From an uncultured Bacteroidota bacterium (lineage in GTDB: Bacteria; Bacteroidota; Bacteroidia; Flavobacteriales; Flavobacteriaceae), in contig CAILWV010000019.1 of NCBI GenBank assembly GCA_903838055.1, positions 1 to 55,625 of the forward strand: a stretch of DNA of 55,625 nt, written 5' to 3'. How positions within the stretch are numbered: the first letter of the stretch is position 1; the number at the start of each line of letters is the position of its first letter. The position numbers and the translations under genes are program-made. Below, piece after piece: positions 17,866 to 27,320 of this stretch. The notes under the pieces were generated by a model, which was not told where the DNA came from, ran no database searches, and saw nothing but the letters and a program-made list of their open reading frames with translations.

Positions 17866-19056
17866 TTATTCCTTAATCTTAACAGTTAATGGATTATTAA
17901 TTTTAGAAGCAAATTGTCCTAAATAATTTTCCCAAGCTTCTTTTGTAGTAAATTCACCTTGTTTTTTCCAACCGAAACCAGTATAATAAACAACTTTATT
18001 ATTTTTTACTTTTAGCGAAGCATATAAATTACACAATTCTTTTTTTGGATTCATATATTTCTCAAAACTTAACATCGTTTTTTTAGGGAATACAATTCCA
18101 GTCCCCAATTCAGAGTCATCAATTGGTTGCCAATAATCGATCCAACCTTCTTTACTATTTCCTTCGGTTTTTCCATCATTATTGTGCAGAGTGATTCCTG
18201 TTGAAAGTTCTTTAGTACCGGTAACCTCTATTTCAAATTTAGATAAAAAACTACCATAATCTAAACTGATGTGTTTTACTTCCGTAATTTTATTTCCAGA
18301 AGCATCCCAATCGGCGTAAGTCAAAACAAAACTAGTTCTAATTGGACCTGTTGTAATAGTTTTCCAGGTGGTGAAATTTTTAGAAAAGTAATAAGAAGTA
18401 TCTATTTTTACAGCGACACCACCAATTCCACGGCTATCACCCACATGAAAATTATCTAATCCTTCACCCGTATCTTTATGGTAGGTTCCTGTTCCGTTAG
18501 TATATTTTTCATACCATTTATTGATAACAGGATATTCAACTCTTTTTAACCAAGCATCAATTCCGCTAGTTAAAGTGCCACCTTTTATCTTGTCTTCAAC
18601 CATTTTTTGAGCAATTGGCCCATAAGTTCTAAAAGCTACTTTATTATTTTCCCAAGCATAATCATCTGTTCTTTCAGGAACAAATCTCGAATAACAATAA
18701 ACTGTGGGATCTTTAGATATAGAATCCGTATTTACTACTAATTCATATTTATTTGTAGCCAGAGCTTTTATTTTTGGTTGAAAAAGGAGCACATCACTAA
18801 CTCCGTCTCCGTTTTCATCTACACATTGGGATATCAAAAATTCGTTTGAACCAATTTCTCTAATTCTAAAGTTTTCTAATACTTCTGTTGATTCTAAATC
18901 CAATTTATTTTTAGATAATTCAATGGTTTCAAATTCTCTATCTACATTTAATGGATTTGTAATTACTATAATTTTTGACTCTTGGGAAAAAGAAAGTAGT
19001 CCGCAACAAAATAGCAGAACTACCAATAAACATTTAGTTTTCATTTTAAATTTCAT
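17866..19056 (-). CDS. DUF4861 family protein, secreted
   Basis: A protein of about 396 aa with signal peptide (KCLLVVLLFCCGLLSFSQ). The mature part fits DUF4861, a family often found beside uronate-degradation genes in Bacteroidota: CVDENGDGVSDVLLFQP near the N-terminus, YGPIAQKMVEDK, NFHVGDSRGIGG, LHNNDG, YTGFGWKKQGEF near the end. Several His/Asp/Arg-rich conserved stretches look catalytic, but I cannot assign a reaction. Start choice: the longest frame begins with TTG at 19071; ATG at 19056 or 19044 is more likely, the first overlapping the kduD stop (19046-19048) and the second lying just after it. It is the last gene of the kdu operon. A periplasmic role in processing unsaturated uronate oligosaccharides is inferred from context only. 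Confidence 0.75.
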   Translation of the reverse strand: MKFKMKTKCLLVVLLFCCGLLSFSQESKIIVITNPLNVDREFETIELSKNKLDLESTEVLENFRIREIGSNEFLISQCVDENGDGVSDVLLFQPKIKALATNKYELVVNTDSISKDPTVYCYSRFVPERTDDYAWENNKVAFRTYGPIAQKMVEDKIKGGTLTSGIDAWLKRVEYPVINKWYEKYTNGTGTYHKDTGEGLDNFHVGDSRGIGGVAVKIDTSYYFSKNFTTWKTITTGPIRTSFVLTYADWDASGNKITEVKHISLDYGSFLSKFEIEVTGTKELSTGITLHNNDGKTEGNSKEGWIDYWQPIDDSELGTGIVFPKKTMLSFEKYMNPKKELCNLYASLKVKNNKVVYYTGFGWKKQGEFTTKEAWENYLGQFASKINNPLTVKIKE

Positions 19057-19840
19057 TTGATGGTTTTCCAATAGTTGCTAAAATTCCGCCATCGACATAC
19101 AAAATATGTCCGTTAACAAAATCACTAGCTTTAGAGGATAAAAATATTGCGGCACCTGATAAATCTTCTGGATTTCCCCATTTTGCAGCAGGAGTTCTGT
19201 TGATGATAAAATCGTTAAATGGATGTCCGTCAATTCTTATTGGAGCAGTTTGTTCTGTTGCAAAATAGCCCGGACCAATTCCGTTTACTTGAACATTGTG
19301 TTTACCCCATTCGGTAGCCATGTTTTTGGTAAGCATTTTAAGACCTCCTTTTGCAGCAGCATAAGCACCTACACTATTTCTTCCTAATTCGCTCATCATA
19401 GAGCAAATGTTAATAATTTTTCCATTTTGTCTAGCAATCATTCCTTTGGCAACGTGCTTAGAAACGATAAATGGACTCACTAAATCAATATCTACAACCT
19501 CTTTAAATTCAGAAACCTCCATTTCAATTAAGGGGATTCTTTTTATGATTCCGGCATTATTAATTAAAATAGCAATGGATCCAACTTCGCTTTCAATTTT
19601 AGAAATTGCCGCAATGACTTCACTTTCAATAGCTACATTAAATTTATAACCAAAAGCTTTAATACCTTCTTTTTGAAACTCTTGAACAGCTTCATCAATT
19701 TTAGTTTGTGATGAATTTCCGTTTACTATAATAGTGGCTCCTGCATGACCTAGGCCTTTAGCCATAGCCATTCCTAAACCATGAGTACTTCCTGTAACGA
19801 GAGTAATTTTACCCGTTAAATCAAATAATGAAATTCCCAT
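19046..19840 (-). CDS. kduD: 2-deoxy-D-gluconate 3-dehydrogenase (KduD), SDR family
   Basis: A 264-aa short-chain dehydrogenase. The cofactor motif TGSTHGLGMAMA (residues 16-27), NNAG (94-97) and catalytic Ser147, Tyr160 and Lys164 (YAAAK) are all present. KduD reduces 2,5-diketo-3-deoxygluconate to 2-keto-3-deoxygluconate with NADH. Its immediate neighbour KduI (stop one base before this start) supplies the substrate, which makes the assignment firm among SDRs. It is cytosolic. The next gene probably overlaps its stop. Confidence 0.92.
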   Translation of the reverse strand: MGISLFDLTGKITLVTGSTHGLGMAMAKGLGHAGATIIVNGNSSQTKIDEAVQEFQKEGIKAFGYKFNVAIESEVIAAISKIESEVGSIAILINNAGIIKRIPLIEMEVSEFKEVVDIDLVSPFIVSKHVAKGMIARQNGKIINICSMMSELGRNSVGAYAAAKGGLKMLTKNMATEWGKHNVQVNGIGPGYFATEQTAPIRIDGHPFNDFIINRTPAAKWGNPEDLSGAAIFLSSKASDFVNGHILYVDGGILATIGKPSNEI

Positions 19841-19841
19841 A

Positions 19842-20681
19842 TTATCTTAAATCGGTTATTTTACAAACATCCATATCGCCATAGTCTAGATTTTCTCCAG
19901 CCATTCCCCAAATAAAAGTATAATTAGAGGTTCCAGCACCAGAATGTATCGACCAAGGTGGTGAAATAACTGCTTGGTGGTTATTCATCCATATATGTCT
20001 TGTTTCTTGTGGCTGCCCCATAAAATGGCATACTGCTTGGTTTTCTGGAATGTCTAAATAAAAATAAACTTCCATTCTTCTGTCATGAACGTGTGCTGGC
20101 ATGGTATTCCAAACACTTCCGGTTTTTAATTCGGTCATGCCCATTTGCAATTGGCAAGTTGTTACAATTCCACCAATAATCATTTGGTTAACCGTTCTAT
20201 GATTAGCAGTCTCCATGGAACCTAACTGTAATTTATTTGCCTCAGCAAGACTAACTTTTTTATTTGGATAATTTGTATGAGCAGGAGCAGAATTCAAATA
20301 AAATAAAGCTGGATTATATGGATCTTCACTATGAAAAATAACCTCTTTATTACCAGAACCTAGATATAACGAATCTTTAAAACCCAACTCATATGTAATT
20401 CCATCTGCAACGACAGTTCCATTTCCTCCAACATTAATAATCCCTAATTCTCTTCTTTCTAGAAAATAAGAAGATTTTAAAGGGTCGATTGTAACTAAAG
20501 TAAGTGGTTCTAGTGGTGCTGCGGAACCTGCAATGTAGCGATCATAATGAGAATAGGTTAAATTTATTTTCCCTAATTCCATTAAATTATCAATTAAAAA
20601 TTCGGCACGTAATTGATCCGTGTCGTAATGCTTAACCGCTTGCGGGCTAGAAGCATATCTTGTTTCGTAAGATGCAGACAT
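19842..20681 (-). CDS. kduI: 5-dehydro-4-deoxy-D-glucuronate isomerase (KduI)
   Basis: A 279-aa cytosolic cupin-type isomerase turning 5-keto-4-deoxyuronate, the open form of unsaturated uronate, into 2,5-diketo-3-deoxygluconate. Zinc ligands are visible as His197, His199 and Glu204 (PAHVHDRRMEVYFY) and His246 (WSIHSGAG). These match the E. coli enzyme (196/198/203/245) with an offset of one. The length is standard. It starts the kduI-kduD-DUF4861 group, 74 bp below susD and separated from it by a hairpin at 20712-20743. It shows that the upstream lyases and GH88 yield unsaturated uronic acid. Confidence 0.95.
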   Translation of the reverse strand: MSASYETRYASSPQAVKHYDTDQLRAEFLIDNLMELGKINLTYSHYDRYIAGSAAPLEPLTLVTIDPLKSSYFLERRELGIINVGGNGTVVADGITYELGFKDSLYLGSGNKEVIFHSEDPYNPALFYLNSAPAHTNYPNKKVSLAEANKLQLGSMETANHRTVNQMIIGGIVTTCQLQMGMTELKTGSVWNTMPAHVHDRRMEVYFYLDIPENQAVCHFMGQPQETRHIWMNNHQAVISPPWSIHSGAGTSNYTFIWGMAGENLDYGDMDVCKITDLR

Positions 20682-20711
20682 TATTTTGGATTGTTTATTA
20701 TTTCAAATTAA

Positions 20712-20743
20712 AAAAACAGTGTATAAAATTTATACACTGTTTT
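20712..20743 (-). terminator. Terminator or attenuator between susD and kduI
   Basis: A strong hairpin (AACAGTGTATAAA / TTTATACACTGTT) followed by a T-rich run on the minus strand, in the 73-bp gap after the susD stop. It should end or damp transcription from susCD into kduI. Confidence 0.75.
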
Positions 20744-20754
20744 TAGTTTATTTA

Positions 20755-22365
20755 TTAATAACTAGGATTCTGTGGTATAGTTATAAAGGAGTTTGTGTCA
20801 ATTTCATACTGGGGAATTGGCAATAAGAAACGATCCGGATTGGCATTGGATAGTAATTGAGTAAGCGAAATAGGCAATACTGTAAATCCAGAATATAATT
20901 TAGTCCACATGTTATTAAGATGTTTTTTCATAACATACTCGGCTCCTTGCATTTTTAAACCTGGAAATTGGTCAGTTGATGGAGACAAAGTAGACATTGT
21001 TGTAGTAAAACGCATTATATCAAACCAACGTTGGTTTTCAAAGGCAAATTCCCATCTTCTTTCTGTAGCCAATGCTTTTTCAAAATTTGCTGTAGTACTC
21101 ACATTAATAGATGTTAATGCGGTTAACCCAGCTCTAACACGAACTTGATTAATGTATGCTAAACTTGAAGCTACATTCCCATCTGCTTCTGCTTTCATTA
21201 ATATAACATCTGCAAATCGCAATACGGGCCAATCACTTTCTGCATCATAGGCAATAATAGTTGGTGCCATATATTTATTTACAAAATAAGATGTTGCTGC
21301 ATTTCCTTTAGTAAAGGAACTAATATTAGTAGCATATCTAGCTGAAGAAGGATCAATATAATTAGTATAAGATGATGAAGTTTTAACTATTTCTAGTGCA
21401 GGAGAATTGTAGCCGTCTCCATCCCCATTAATAACAGCATTTCCACTGTTAACAGGTGCGAAATTATTTGGTAAAGGATTACCCATACCTAAACCACCAC
21501 CTTTAAAACGCACTGCAAAAAGAATTTCTGAATTCATTTCGTTGTTTACAGAAAACACGTTAGCATAAGTAGACTGAAGGCTGTATCCAGAATTGCTAAT
21601 TACATCTTGTAATAATACCGATGCTTCCGCCTTTCTGTTTAACGTTAAATAAACTTTAGCTAATAATGCCTCAGCCGCCCATTTATTTGCATGACCTAGA
21701 TCCTGAGAATTTGCAGAATATGCTGATGTACTTCCATTATCTTTTGCATTTTTTAAATCAGCTTCAATCAGTTTATAAATATCATTTACTGAAGAACGAT
21801 TAATTGTTTTTGCCTGTTCAGGAGTGATTGGCTCATGAATTAAAAATACACCACCATAAAGACGAACTAAATTAAAATAGTGATAGGCTCTAATAAAAGA
21901 AGCTTCTGCTGCAATGCTTTTACACTGAGCTAAAGTTACCGGAATTGTAACCGGCTCATACTCAATTGCAGTAGTAGCTTCATTATAATTAGCCCCAGCT
22001 GCATTCAATACAATATTTGTATTTCGGATGTTATTATAGGTTTTAAGCCAATAATTATAAACACCCTGGTGGGTAGCAGGTGGATAAAACTGATCTAAAT
22101 AAGTTAAATCATGTTTAACTGTTGATGTACTTGTTCCTGAATTTTCAACGGTATTATCACTACGAAGTTCGGTCATTGACCATTCTTCAGATAATGGCGC
22201 TTGCATTCCTTTATAACAACTTGTCAAACCAACTTGAAGATCCGAGTAATTAGTATAAAAATTATCTACACTAATATTTGATTCTGATTTTAAATCAATA
22301 ACATCCGAACATCCGAAAGTTATTAATACTATAATAACACTTAAATATTTTGCTAAATTTTTCAT
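20755..22365 (-). CDS. SusD/RagB-family surface glycan-binding lipoprotein
   Basis: A 536-aa lipoprotein (lipobox ITFGC, Cys19) that caps the SusC channel and binds oligosaccharide. Typical SusD/RagB features: N-terminal YKGMQAPLSEEW, the TPR-like helical part (AEASFIRAYHYFNLVRLYGG; WAAEALLAKVYLTLNRKAE), and the C-terminal stretch WPVLRFADVILMKAEA followed by RVRAGLTAL and RRWEFAFENQRWFDIMRF. The final residues (FLLPIPQYEI) are also usual. It lies 9 bp after susC and is followed by the 20712-20743 hairpin. Confidence 0.95.
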   Translation of the reverse strand: MKNLAKYLSVIIVLITFGCSDVIDLKSESNISVDNFYTNYSDLQVGLTSCYKGMQAPLSEEWSMTELRSDNTVENSGTSTSTVKHDLTYLDQFYPPATHQGVYNYWLKTYNNIRNTNIVLNAAGANYNEATTAIEYEPVTIPVTLAQCKSIAAEASFIRAYHYFNLVRLYGGVFLIHEPITPEQAKTINRSSVNDIYKLIEADLKNAKDNGSTSAYSANSQDLGHANKWAAEALLAKVYLTLNRKAEASVLLQDVISNSGYSLQSTYANVFSVNNEMNSEILFAVRFKGGGLGMGNPLPNNFAPVNSGNAVINGDGDGYNSPALEIVKTSSSYTNYIDPSSARYATNISSFTKGNAATSYFVNKYMAPTIIAYDAESDWPVLRFADVILMKAEADGNVASSLAYINQVRVRAGLTALTSINVSTTANFEKALATERRWEFAFENQRWFDIMRFTTTMSTLSPSTDQFPGLKMQGAEYVMKKHLNNMWTKLYSGFTVLPISLTQLLSNANPDRFLLPIPQYEIDTNSFITIPQNPSY

Positions 22366-22374
22366 AATAATAGA

Positions 22375-25300
22375 TTAAAAATTAATATCAATTCCAAATG
22401 CAAATGCTTTAACCATTGGGAAACTTCCTCTTTGGTAGCCACCAATAAGAGCTGATGAATAAGGTCCAGTTGTTGCCCGACCTTCTGGATTTATTCCTCT
22501 GTAATTACTTGCAAAATGGAAGTATACATTTTGAGCGGTAGTGTATAATCTCAAAGAGGATAAACCAATTTGTTTTGCGAATTTTTCAGGTAATTTATAG
22601 CCAAAACTAACGTCTCTTAATGAAAAATAAGAAGCATCTTCAACAACATAATCGGTTAACATCCAGTTAAATCCAATGTCTTCATATGGAGTTCTACCAT
22701 CACCAGGATTTTGTGGACTTAACCATCGATTAGACATATAACTTAAGTTTCTAGATCTTGTTTCACTATAGTTAGCATCCCCGTTTATTACTTTTCCTCC
22801 TTGCACACCTTGCCAAGTAAAACTAAAATCAAATGCTTTGTATGCGAAAGTATTTGTTAATCCCCATGTAAAATCAGGATAAGGATTACCAATTATTGTT
22901 CTATCGTTAGTATCAAGAACACCATCGCCATTAACATCCACAAGTTTTAATCCACCTGGTCTTAAAGCAGAAGGAAGATTAGTTGTTAAACCTGATGCGT
23001 TAATTTCAGCTTGAGAAGTCCAAATTCCATCTGTTTTATAACCAAAAAATTGAATTAGCGGACCACCCACTATGCTTTTATAAATTTCATTTCTTTCTCC
23101 ATAATTAAGTAAATAAGCTTCATTTCCTAATTCTCTAATTTTATTCTCCGTATGAGATAAATTAGCAGATGTTGTCCATTTAAAAGAATTTGTTTTAATA
23201 TTTGTAGAAGACAATTCAATTTCAAAACCTTTATTATTAAGACTTCCAATATTATTCCAAGCCAATGGTACTCCAGAAAAAGCCATTTGAGCTTGTTGCA
23301 ACAATAATTTGTCTGTAACCGATTTATATGCATCGATTGTTAAATTAATTCGGTTTTTAAGAATGGACAAATCCACTCCAAAATTTGTTTGGTAGGTACT
23401 TTCCCAAGTAATATCACTATTAGATGTAATGGTAGAAGTTTGCGCTTGACCAGAAGATTGAGAACCAGTACCAGGACCAAATGTATAATTAGCACTATAA
23501 AGTAAATTTTGGAAACCGTAATTTAAAATTCGATTATTTCCTGAAACACCATAACTAGATCTAAATGTCAATTTGCTTAACCAATCTACTTTACTTAAGA
23601 AAGATTCTTTTTTAGCAGCCCATCCAATTGATGCTGCTGGAAAAGAACCCCATTTTCTACCTGGCCCAAAATAAGAACTACCATCGGCACGGTAACTTGC
23701 AGATACTAAATATTTATTTTTAAAAGCATAATTTACCCTTCCTAAATAGGACAATAATCCTATTTGATTTTTATAACCGTAAGTGGCAGATTTATCTATA
23801 TATAATGCATTATTTAAAGTATTAATATCATTACTAGGAAAACCAAGTCCAGTAGTTTGACTAGTTTCAGTAATTGTTTTTTGAGAAGTAAATCCCGCAA
23901 CTACATCTAACGAATGATTATCAAATTCTTTTTTATAATTAAAAGTATTTTCAGACAATAAATCTATGTAAGAATTATAAGAATAAGCACCTCGACTTAA
24001 CATACCATCAGCATCTGCATTTTTATCTGCCCAATCTTTTTTAGTATCATACTTCAAATAAAAAGTATTCATCGTTTTGAAATCTAATCCTGGCATTAAA
24101 TTAATACTTAAGGTAGCACCACTTTGTAATCCATAAGATTTAGCATTAATATCATGCATCAATAGAGAAGACATAGGGTTATTTTGAGAGGAATTAAAAG
24201 GATTCCCACCAACAACAGAATTTGTTTGAGCACCTCCTACTAACCAATACGGATTTCCGTCAGGCATTAATAATTGAGATCCATCAGGATAAGTTGGTGT
24301 ATAATTTAATCCTAGAAAATGTCTTGGTTGCGCAAAATCTCCAGCCTGAATTGCTCCCCATTGAGGCAATTGATTAACAAATGAAGCAGTTAATCCATTA
24401 TGGTAAGCAGGCAACCAACTTGGGTACCTCCAAAAATTAGTTAAATTTTCAGAAGGGGAATCTTTGCTTTGAAAAGATGGATTTAAGTTAACACTTAATT
24501 TTACTCTTTTGCTTAACTCTAAATCCAATTTTGTTCTAAAATTCAATTTATCAAAATTACTTTTTAACATTATTCCTTCATCGCTTTGGTAACCTCCAGA
24601 AACATAATATTTCATAGTTTTAGTTCCGCCAGTTGCGCTTAATTGAATATTTTTAAAATTAGCGGTTCTTAATACCTCATCTTGATAATTGTACCCATTA
24701 CCGCCCAACATGGTTTGTTCTACAATGTAGGCAGCAATAAGGTTATTTATTTTAGTGCTACTTCCTTGATAATACATATTTAAAGCATTAGGATTTGAAA
24801 CTCCTTCAGCTTGAATAGCTGGGTCCGTATTTCGTATAGCCTGCTCTCTGAATAAAAGCTGCGTATACTCTGATGTATTAAGAAGATTATATCTTTTATA
24901 ATCACTTTTTACTCCTGATGTAACTTTAAAAGTAAATTTTGCTTTATCCGCTTTACCACTTTTGGTAGTTATTAATATAACACCACTCGCACCTCTTGAA
25001 CCATAAATCGCAGCAGATGCAGCATCTTTTAACACCTCAACTGAGGCTACATCAGCCATATTTATAGAAGCAAGACCATCTGGAATAGGTTGACCATCAA
25101 CAACTACTAAAGGATCAGCACCTGCATTTATAGAACTTATTCCACGAATAGTAATTTTAGTGTCAGCACCAGCTTCCGAAGATATATTTTGAATTTGCAC
25201 ACCTGCAATTTTCCCTTGCAAAGCTTGATCAATTCTAGAAACAGGGGCGTCATCTAGTTTATCGTTGGTGTATTTAGAAATAGATCCTGTTACATTTGAT

Positions 25301-25635
25301 TTTTTTTGAGTACCATAACCAATAACAACAACATCGTCTAATTCGGTTTTGGATTCCGACAAAGTAATATCTATAACTTTATTTTTCCCAACTACTACAA
25401 TTTGCGGTGCATACCCAATGTAAGTAAAACGCAAAATAGATTTAGAATTTTTTACTGAGATAGAATAGGTCCCATCTAAGTCGGTTGTGGTGTTAGTAGC
25501 TTCAAAAGTTACTGTCACACCTGGAATCGCTTTTCCTTGCGGATCTTTTACAGTTCCAGAAATTTTTAATTTATCGGTTTGAGCATTAATAATCGATGTG
25601 AAAATTAATAGAACCAATAGAAATGTTTTTTTCAT
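22375..25635 (-). CDS. SusC/RagA-family TonB-dependent outer-membrane transporter
   Basis: A 1086-aa TonB-dependent transporter. Signal peptide to about residue 19; carboxypeptidase-D-like regulatory fold at about 24-98 (ISGTVKDPQGKAIPGVTV); a TonB-box-like segment at 100-107 (DDVVVIGYG); plug at about 110-225 (GSRGASGVILITTK); then a 22-strand-type barrel ending FAFGIDINF. With SusD it imports oligosaccharides across the outer membrane. A 333-bp spacer separates it from the enzyme run upstream, so it probably has its own promoter. No N-terminal STN domain is present, which argues against direct anti-sigma control and fits regulation by the HTCS at 47791-51897. Confidence 0.95.
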   Translation of the reverse strand: MKKTFLLVLLIFTSIINAQTDKLKISGTVKDPQGKAIPGVTVTFEATNTTTDLDGTYSISVKNSKSILRFTYIGYAPQIVVVGKNKVIDITLSESKTELDDVVVIGYGTQKKSNVTGSISKYTNDKLDDAPVSRIDQALQGKIAGVQIQNISSEAGADTKITIRGISSINAGADPLVVVDGQPIPDGLASINMADVASVEVLKDAASAAIYGSRGASGVILITTKSGKADKAKFTFKVTSGVKSDYKRYNLLNTSEYTQLLFREQAIRNTDPAIQAEGVSNPNALNMYYQGSSTKINNLIAAYIVEQTMLGGNGYNYQDEVLRTANFKNIQLSATGGTKTMKYYVSGGYQSDEGIMLKSNFDKLNFRTKLDLELSKRVKLSVNLNPSFQSKDSPSENLTNFWRYPSWLPAYHNGLTASFVNQLPQWGAIQAGDFAQPRHFLGLNYTPTYPDGSQLLMPDGNPYWLVGGAQTNSVVGGNPFNSSQNNPMSSLLMHDINAKSYGLQSGATLSINLMPGLDFKTMNTFYLKYDTKKDWADKNADADGMLSRGAYSYNSYIDLLSENTFNYKKEFDNHSLDVVAGFTSQKTITETSQTTGLGFPSNDINTLNNALYIDKSATYGYKNQIGLLSYLGRVNYAFKNKYLVSASYRADGSSYFGPGRKWGSFPAASIGWAAKKESFLSKVDWLSKLTFRSSYGVSGNNRILNYGFQNLLYSANYTFGPGTGSQSSGQAQTSTITSNSDITWESTYQTNFGVDLSILKNRINLTIDAYKSVTDKLLLQQAQMAFSGVPLAWNNIGSLNNKGFEIELSSTNIKTNSFKWTTSANLSHTENKIRELGNEAYLLNYGERNEIYKSIVGGPLIQFFGYKTDGIWTSQAEINASGLTTNLPSALRPGGLKLVDVNGDGVLDTNDRTIIGNPYPDFTWGLTNTFAYKAFDFSFTWQGVQGGKVINGDANYSETRSRNLSYMSNRWLSPQNPGDGRTPYEDIGFNWMLTDYVVEDASYFSLRDVSFGYKLPEKFAKQIGLSSLRLYTTAQNVYFHFASNYRGINPEGRATTGPYSSALIGGYQRGSFPMVKAFAFGIDINF

Positions 25636-25968
25636 AATTTAAAATTGATTTGGTTTGGTTTTGGTTAATTATATTTCAATACTTAATACAAAACATAATT
25701 AATGTAAAGAAATAGTTAATTAGGGGTAAAAATAAATGTTATTTTCTTAGACAAAATCCGTTAATAGGGTAAAAATTGTACAATTACTAGTCAAAACCTG
25801 ATGAAAAAAAATCAATTTTCAAACAAATTTTGATGAAAATAAAAATTAAAGCTCTATAAATAAAGCTTTTATATTCATTTATTTCTTAAGTAGAAATAAC
25901 ACTATTTTGTTAATCAAAGACAAAACTGATTTTAAAAAAAGTAATGATAACCTAAAATAATTATTTAA
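25636..25968. other. Intergenic region upstream of susC
   Basis: 333 bp of AT-rich sequence. A weak inverted repeat AAAGCT / AGCTTT (25848-25869) may end the upstream enzyme operon. A short TTGG-rich patch (25650-25665) lies just before the susC start. No exact TAnnTTTG element and no ORF was found. The susC promoter and an HTCS binding site are expected here but cannot be pinned down. Confidence 0.5.
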
Positions 25969-27303
25969 TTATTCATCTTCTTTTACCTTATCTTTTTTCT
26001 TATTTACATTACTAGCATGCCTTCCGCTTCCTCCTGCATTATCTAATATTCCTTTTTCAGGACTTAATTCTTGTAGCACTTTTTGCAGTCTATCGTGTGC
26101 TTCGCTAGCTTCTTTACTAGAGGTAAAATCGGTAACTAATTTTTCTTCAAAAGGAGCGTTGCTCATATCAAATAATTCTCCTTCACGATTTAATTTCCAT
26201 TTAGCTTCACGAACATACCATTTATTTCCAAGTTCGGTAAAAATCCATTGTCTAGGATTTCCTTTTTTACCGAATAGTTGCGGTAAAAAACTTCGACCGT
26301 CTAAAACATTTTTGGTTGGTAACTTTGCTCCTGCTAAATCCGCAAATGTTGGTAATAGATCACTAGAGTCAATTAACATATTATTTACCTTATTAGCCTC
26401 AATTACACCAGGCCAGTTAGCAATTGTAGGGACTAAACTTCCGCACTCTAACATGGTTCCTTTTTTTCCTGAAAGTTCTTTTCCACCTATTGTACCTCTA
26501 GATGCATATTGACTAGCAGTACCATTATCACCCATAAAAATAATTAAAGTATTTTCTCTTAATTTTAAATCATCTAGTGTTTTCAATAATTTTCCAACAA
26601 GTTTATCCATGTAGGCCGTATTGTCTTCATACAAATCACTACCGGGTTTAGTATCGGGTGTACGCTGAATTACGGCATGAACATGCACCATAGAATAATA
26701 CAGAAAAAAGGGCTTGTCTTTATTTGAAGTTAAAAAATCAACTAGGTGATTGTGCATTAAATCGGGCATATAAGTTAAACTGTCTAACTTTTTATTTACC
26801 CCATTTTCTATATAATTTTCTGATTTCTTTTTTTCTGTGCTCCAATAATCGCCACTTCCTTGAAAAGTTAAATAATCGTCAAAACCAAAATCACCAGGTG
26901 TTAAAGAAAACTGACTCCATTTTCCGGTTAGGGAAGTAACATACCCTGCTGTTTTTAATACCGTCGGAATTAAAACTTCGTCTTGTGGTTTTATACCGCC
27001 AACCATGTCCTGATTAACTGCACCTGTTCTAAAAGCATATCGTCCTGTGAGAATCATTGCTCTTGAAGGCCCACATAATGGCGCCGTATAACTATGATTG
27101 AACCGAATACCTCCTTTTGCAAGTTGGTCTATTATTGGTGTTTTATTTTTGTCCGAACCATAACAACTTACATCCCCAATTCCTAAATCGTCGGCAAGAA
27201 TGTATATGATATTTGGTTTTTTATATGCATTTGATTTCTTTTTGTCTTGTGCTGACAAATTAAGAATACATAAAAAAGCGAATAAAAAGAATATGTTTTT
27301 CAT
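25969..27303 (-). CDS. Type I sulfatase (S1 family), Cys-type
   Basis: A 444-aa periplasmic sulfatase with signal peptide (FLFAFLCILNLSAQ). Metal-site Asp38/Asp39 in YILADDLG, and the formylglycine signature PLCGPSRAMILTGR with Cys77 as the residue to be oxidised. Lys/His-rich substrate-site stretches follow (TSLTGKWSQ, YYSMVHVHAV, FMGDNGTA). It belongs to the arylsulfatase-A-like branch and is clearly different from the three iduronate-sulfatase-like paralogues in the operon. The C-terminus carries a Gly- and Lys-rich tail (about residues 420-444). It is the last gene of the enzyme run, 17 bp after the upstream gene. The sulfate position it removes is unknown. Confidence 0.9.
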   Translation of the reverse strand: MKNIFFLFAFLCILNLSAQDKKKSNAYKKPNIIYILADDLGIGDVSCYGSDKNKTPIIDQLAKGGIRFNHSYTAPLCGPSRAMILTGRYAFRTGAVNQDMVGGIKPQDEVLIPTVLKTAGYVTSLTGKWSQFSLTPGDFGFDDYLTFQGSGDYWSTEKKKSENYIENGVNKKLDSLTYMPDLMHNHLVDFLTSNKDKPFFLYYSMVHVHAVIQRTPDTKPGSDLYEDNTAYMDKLVGKLLKTLDDLKLRENTLIIFMGDNGTASQYASRGTIGGKELSGKKGTMLECGSLVPTIANWPGVIEANKVNNMLIDSSDLLPTFADLAGAKLPTKNVLDGRSFLPQLFGKKGNPRQWIFTELGNKWYVREAKWKLNREGELFDMSNAPFEEKLVTDFTSSKEASEAHDRLQKVLQELSPEKGILDNAGGSGRHASNVNKKKDKVKEDE

Positions 27304-27320
27304 AATTTGGTGACTGAAAT

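Noticed and set aside
19057..19071. TTG start for the DUF4861 gene at 19071
   Set aside because: ATG codons at 19056 and 19044 are better placed against the kduD stop and the signal peptide.
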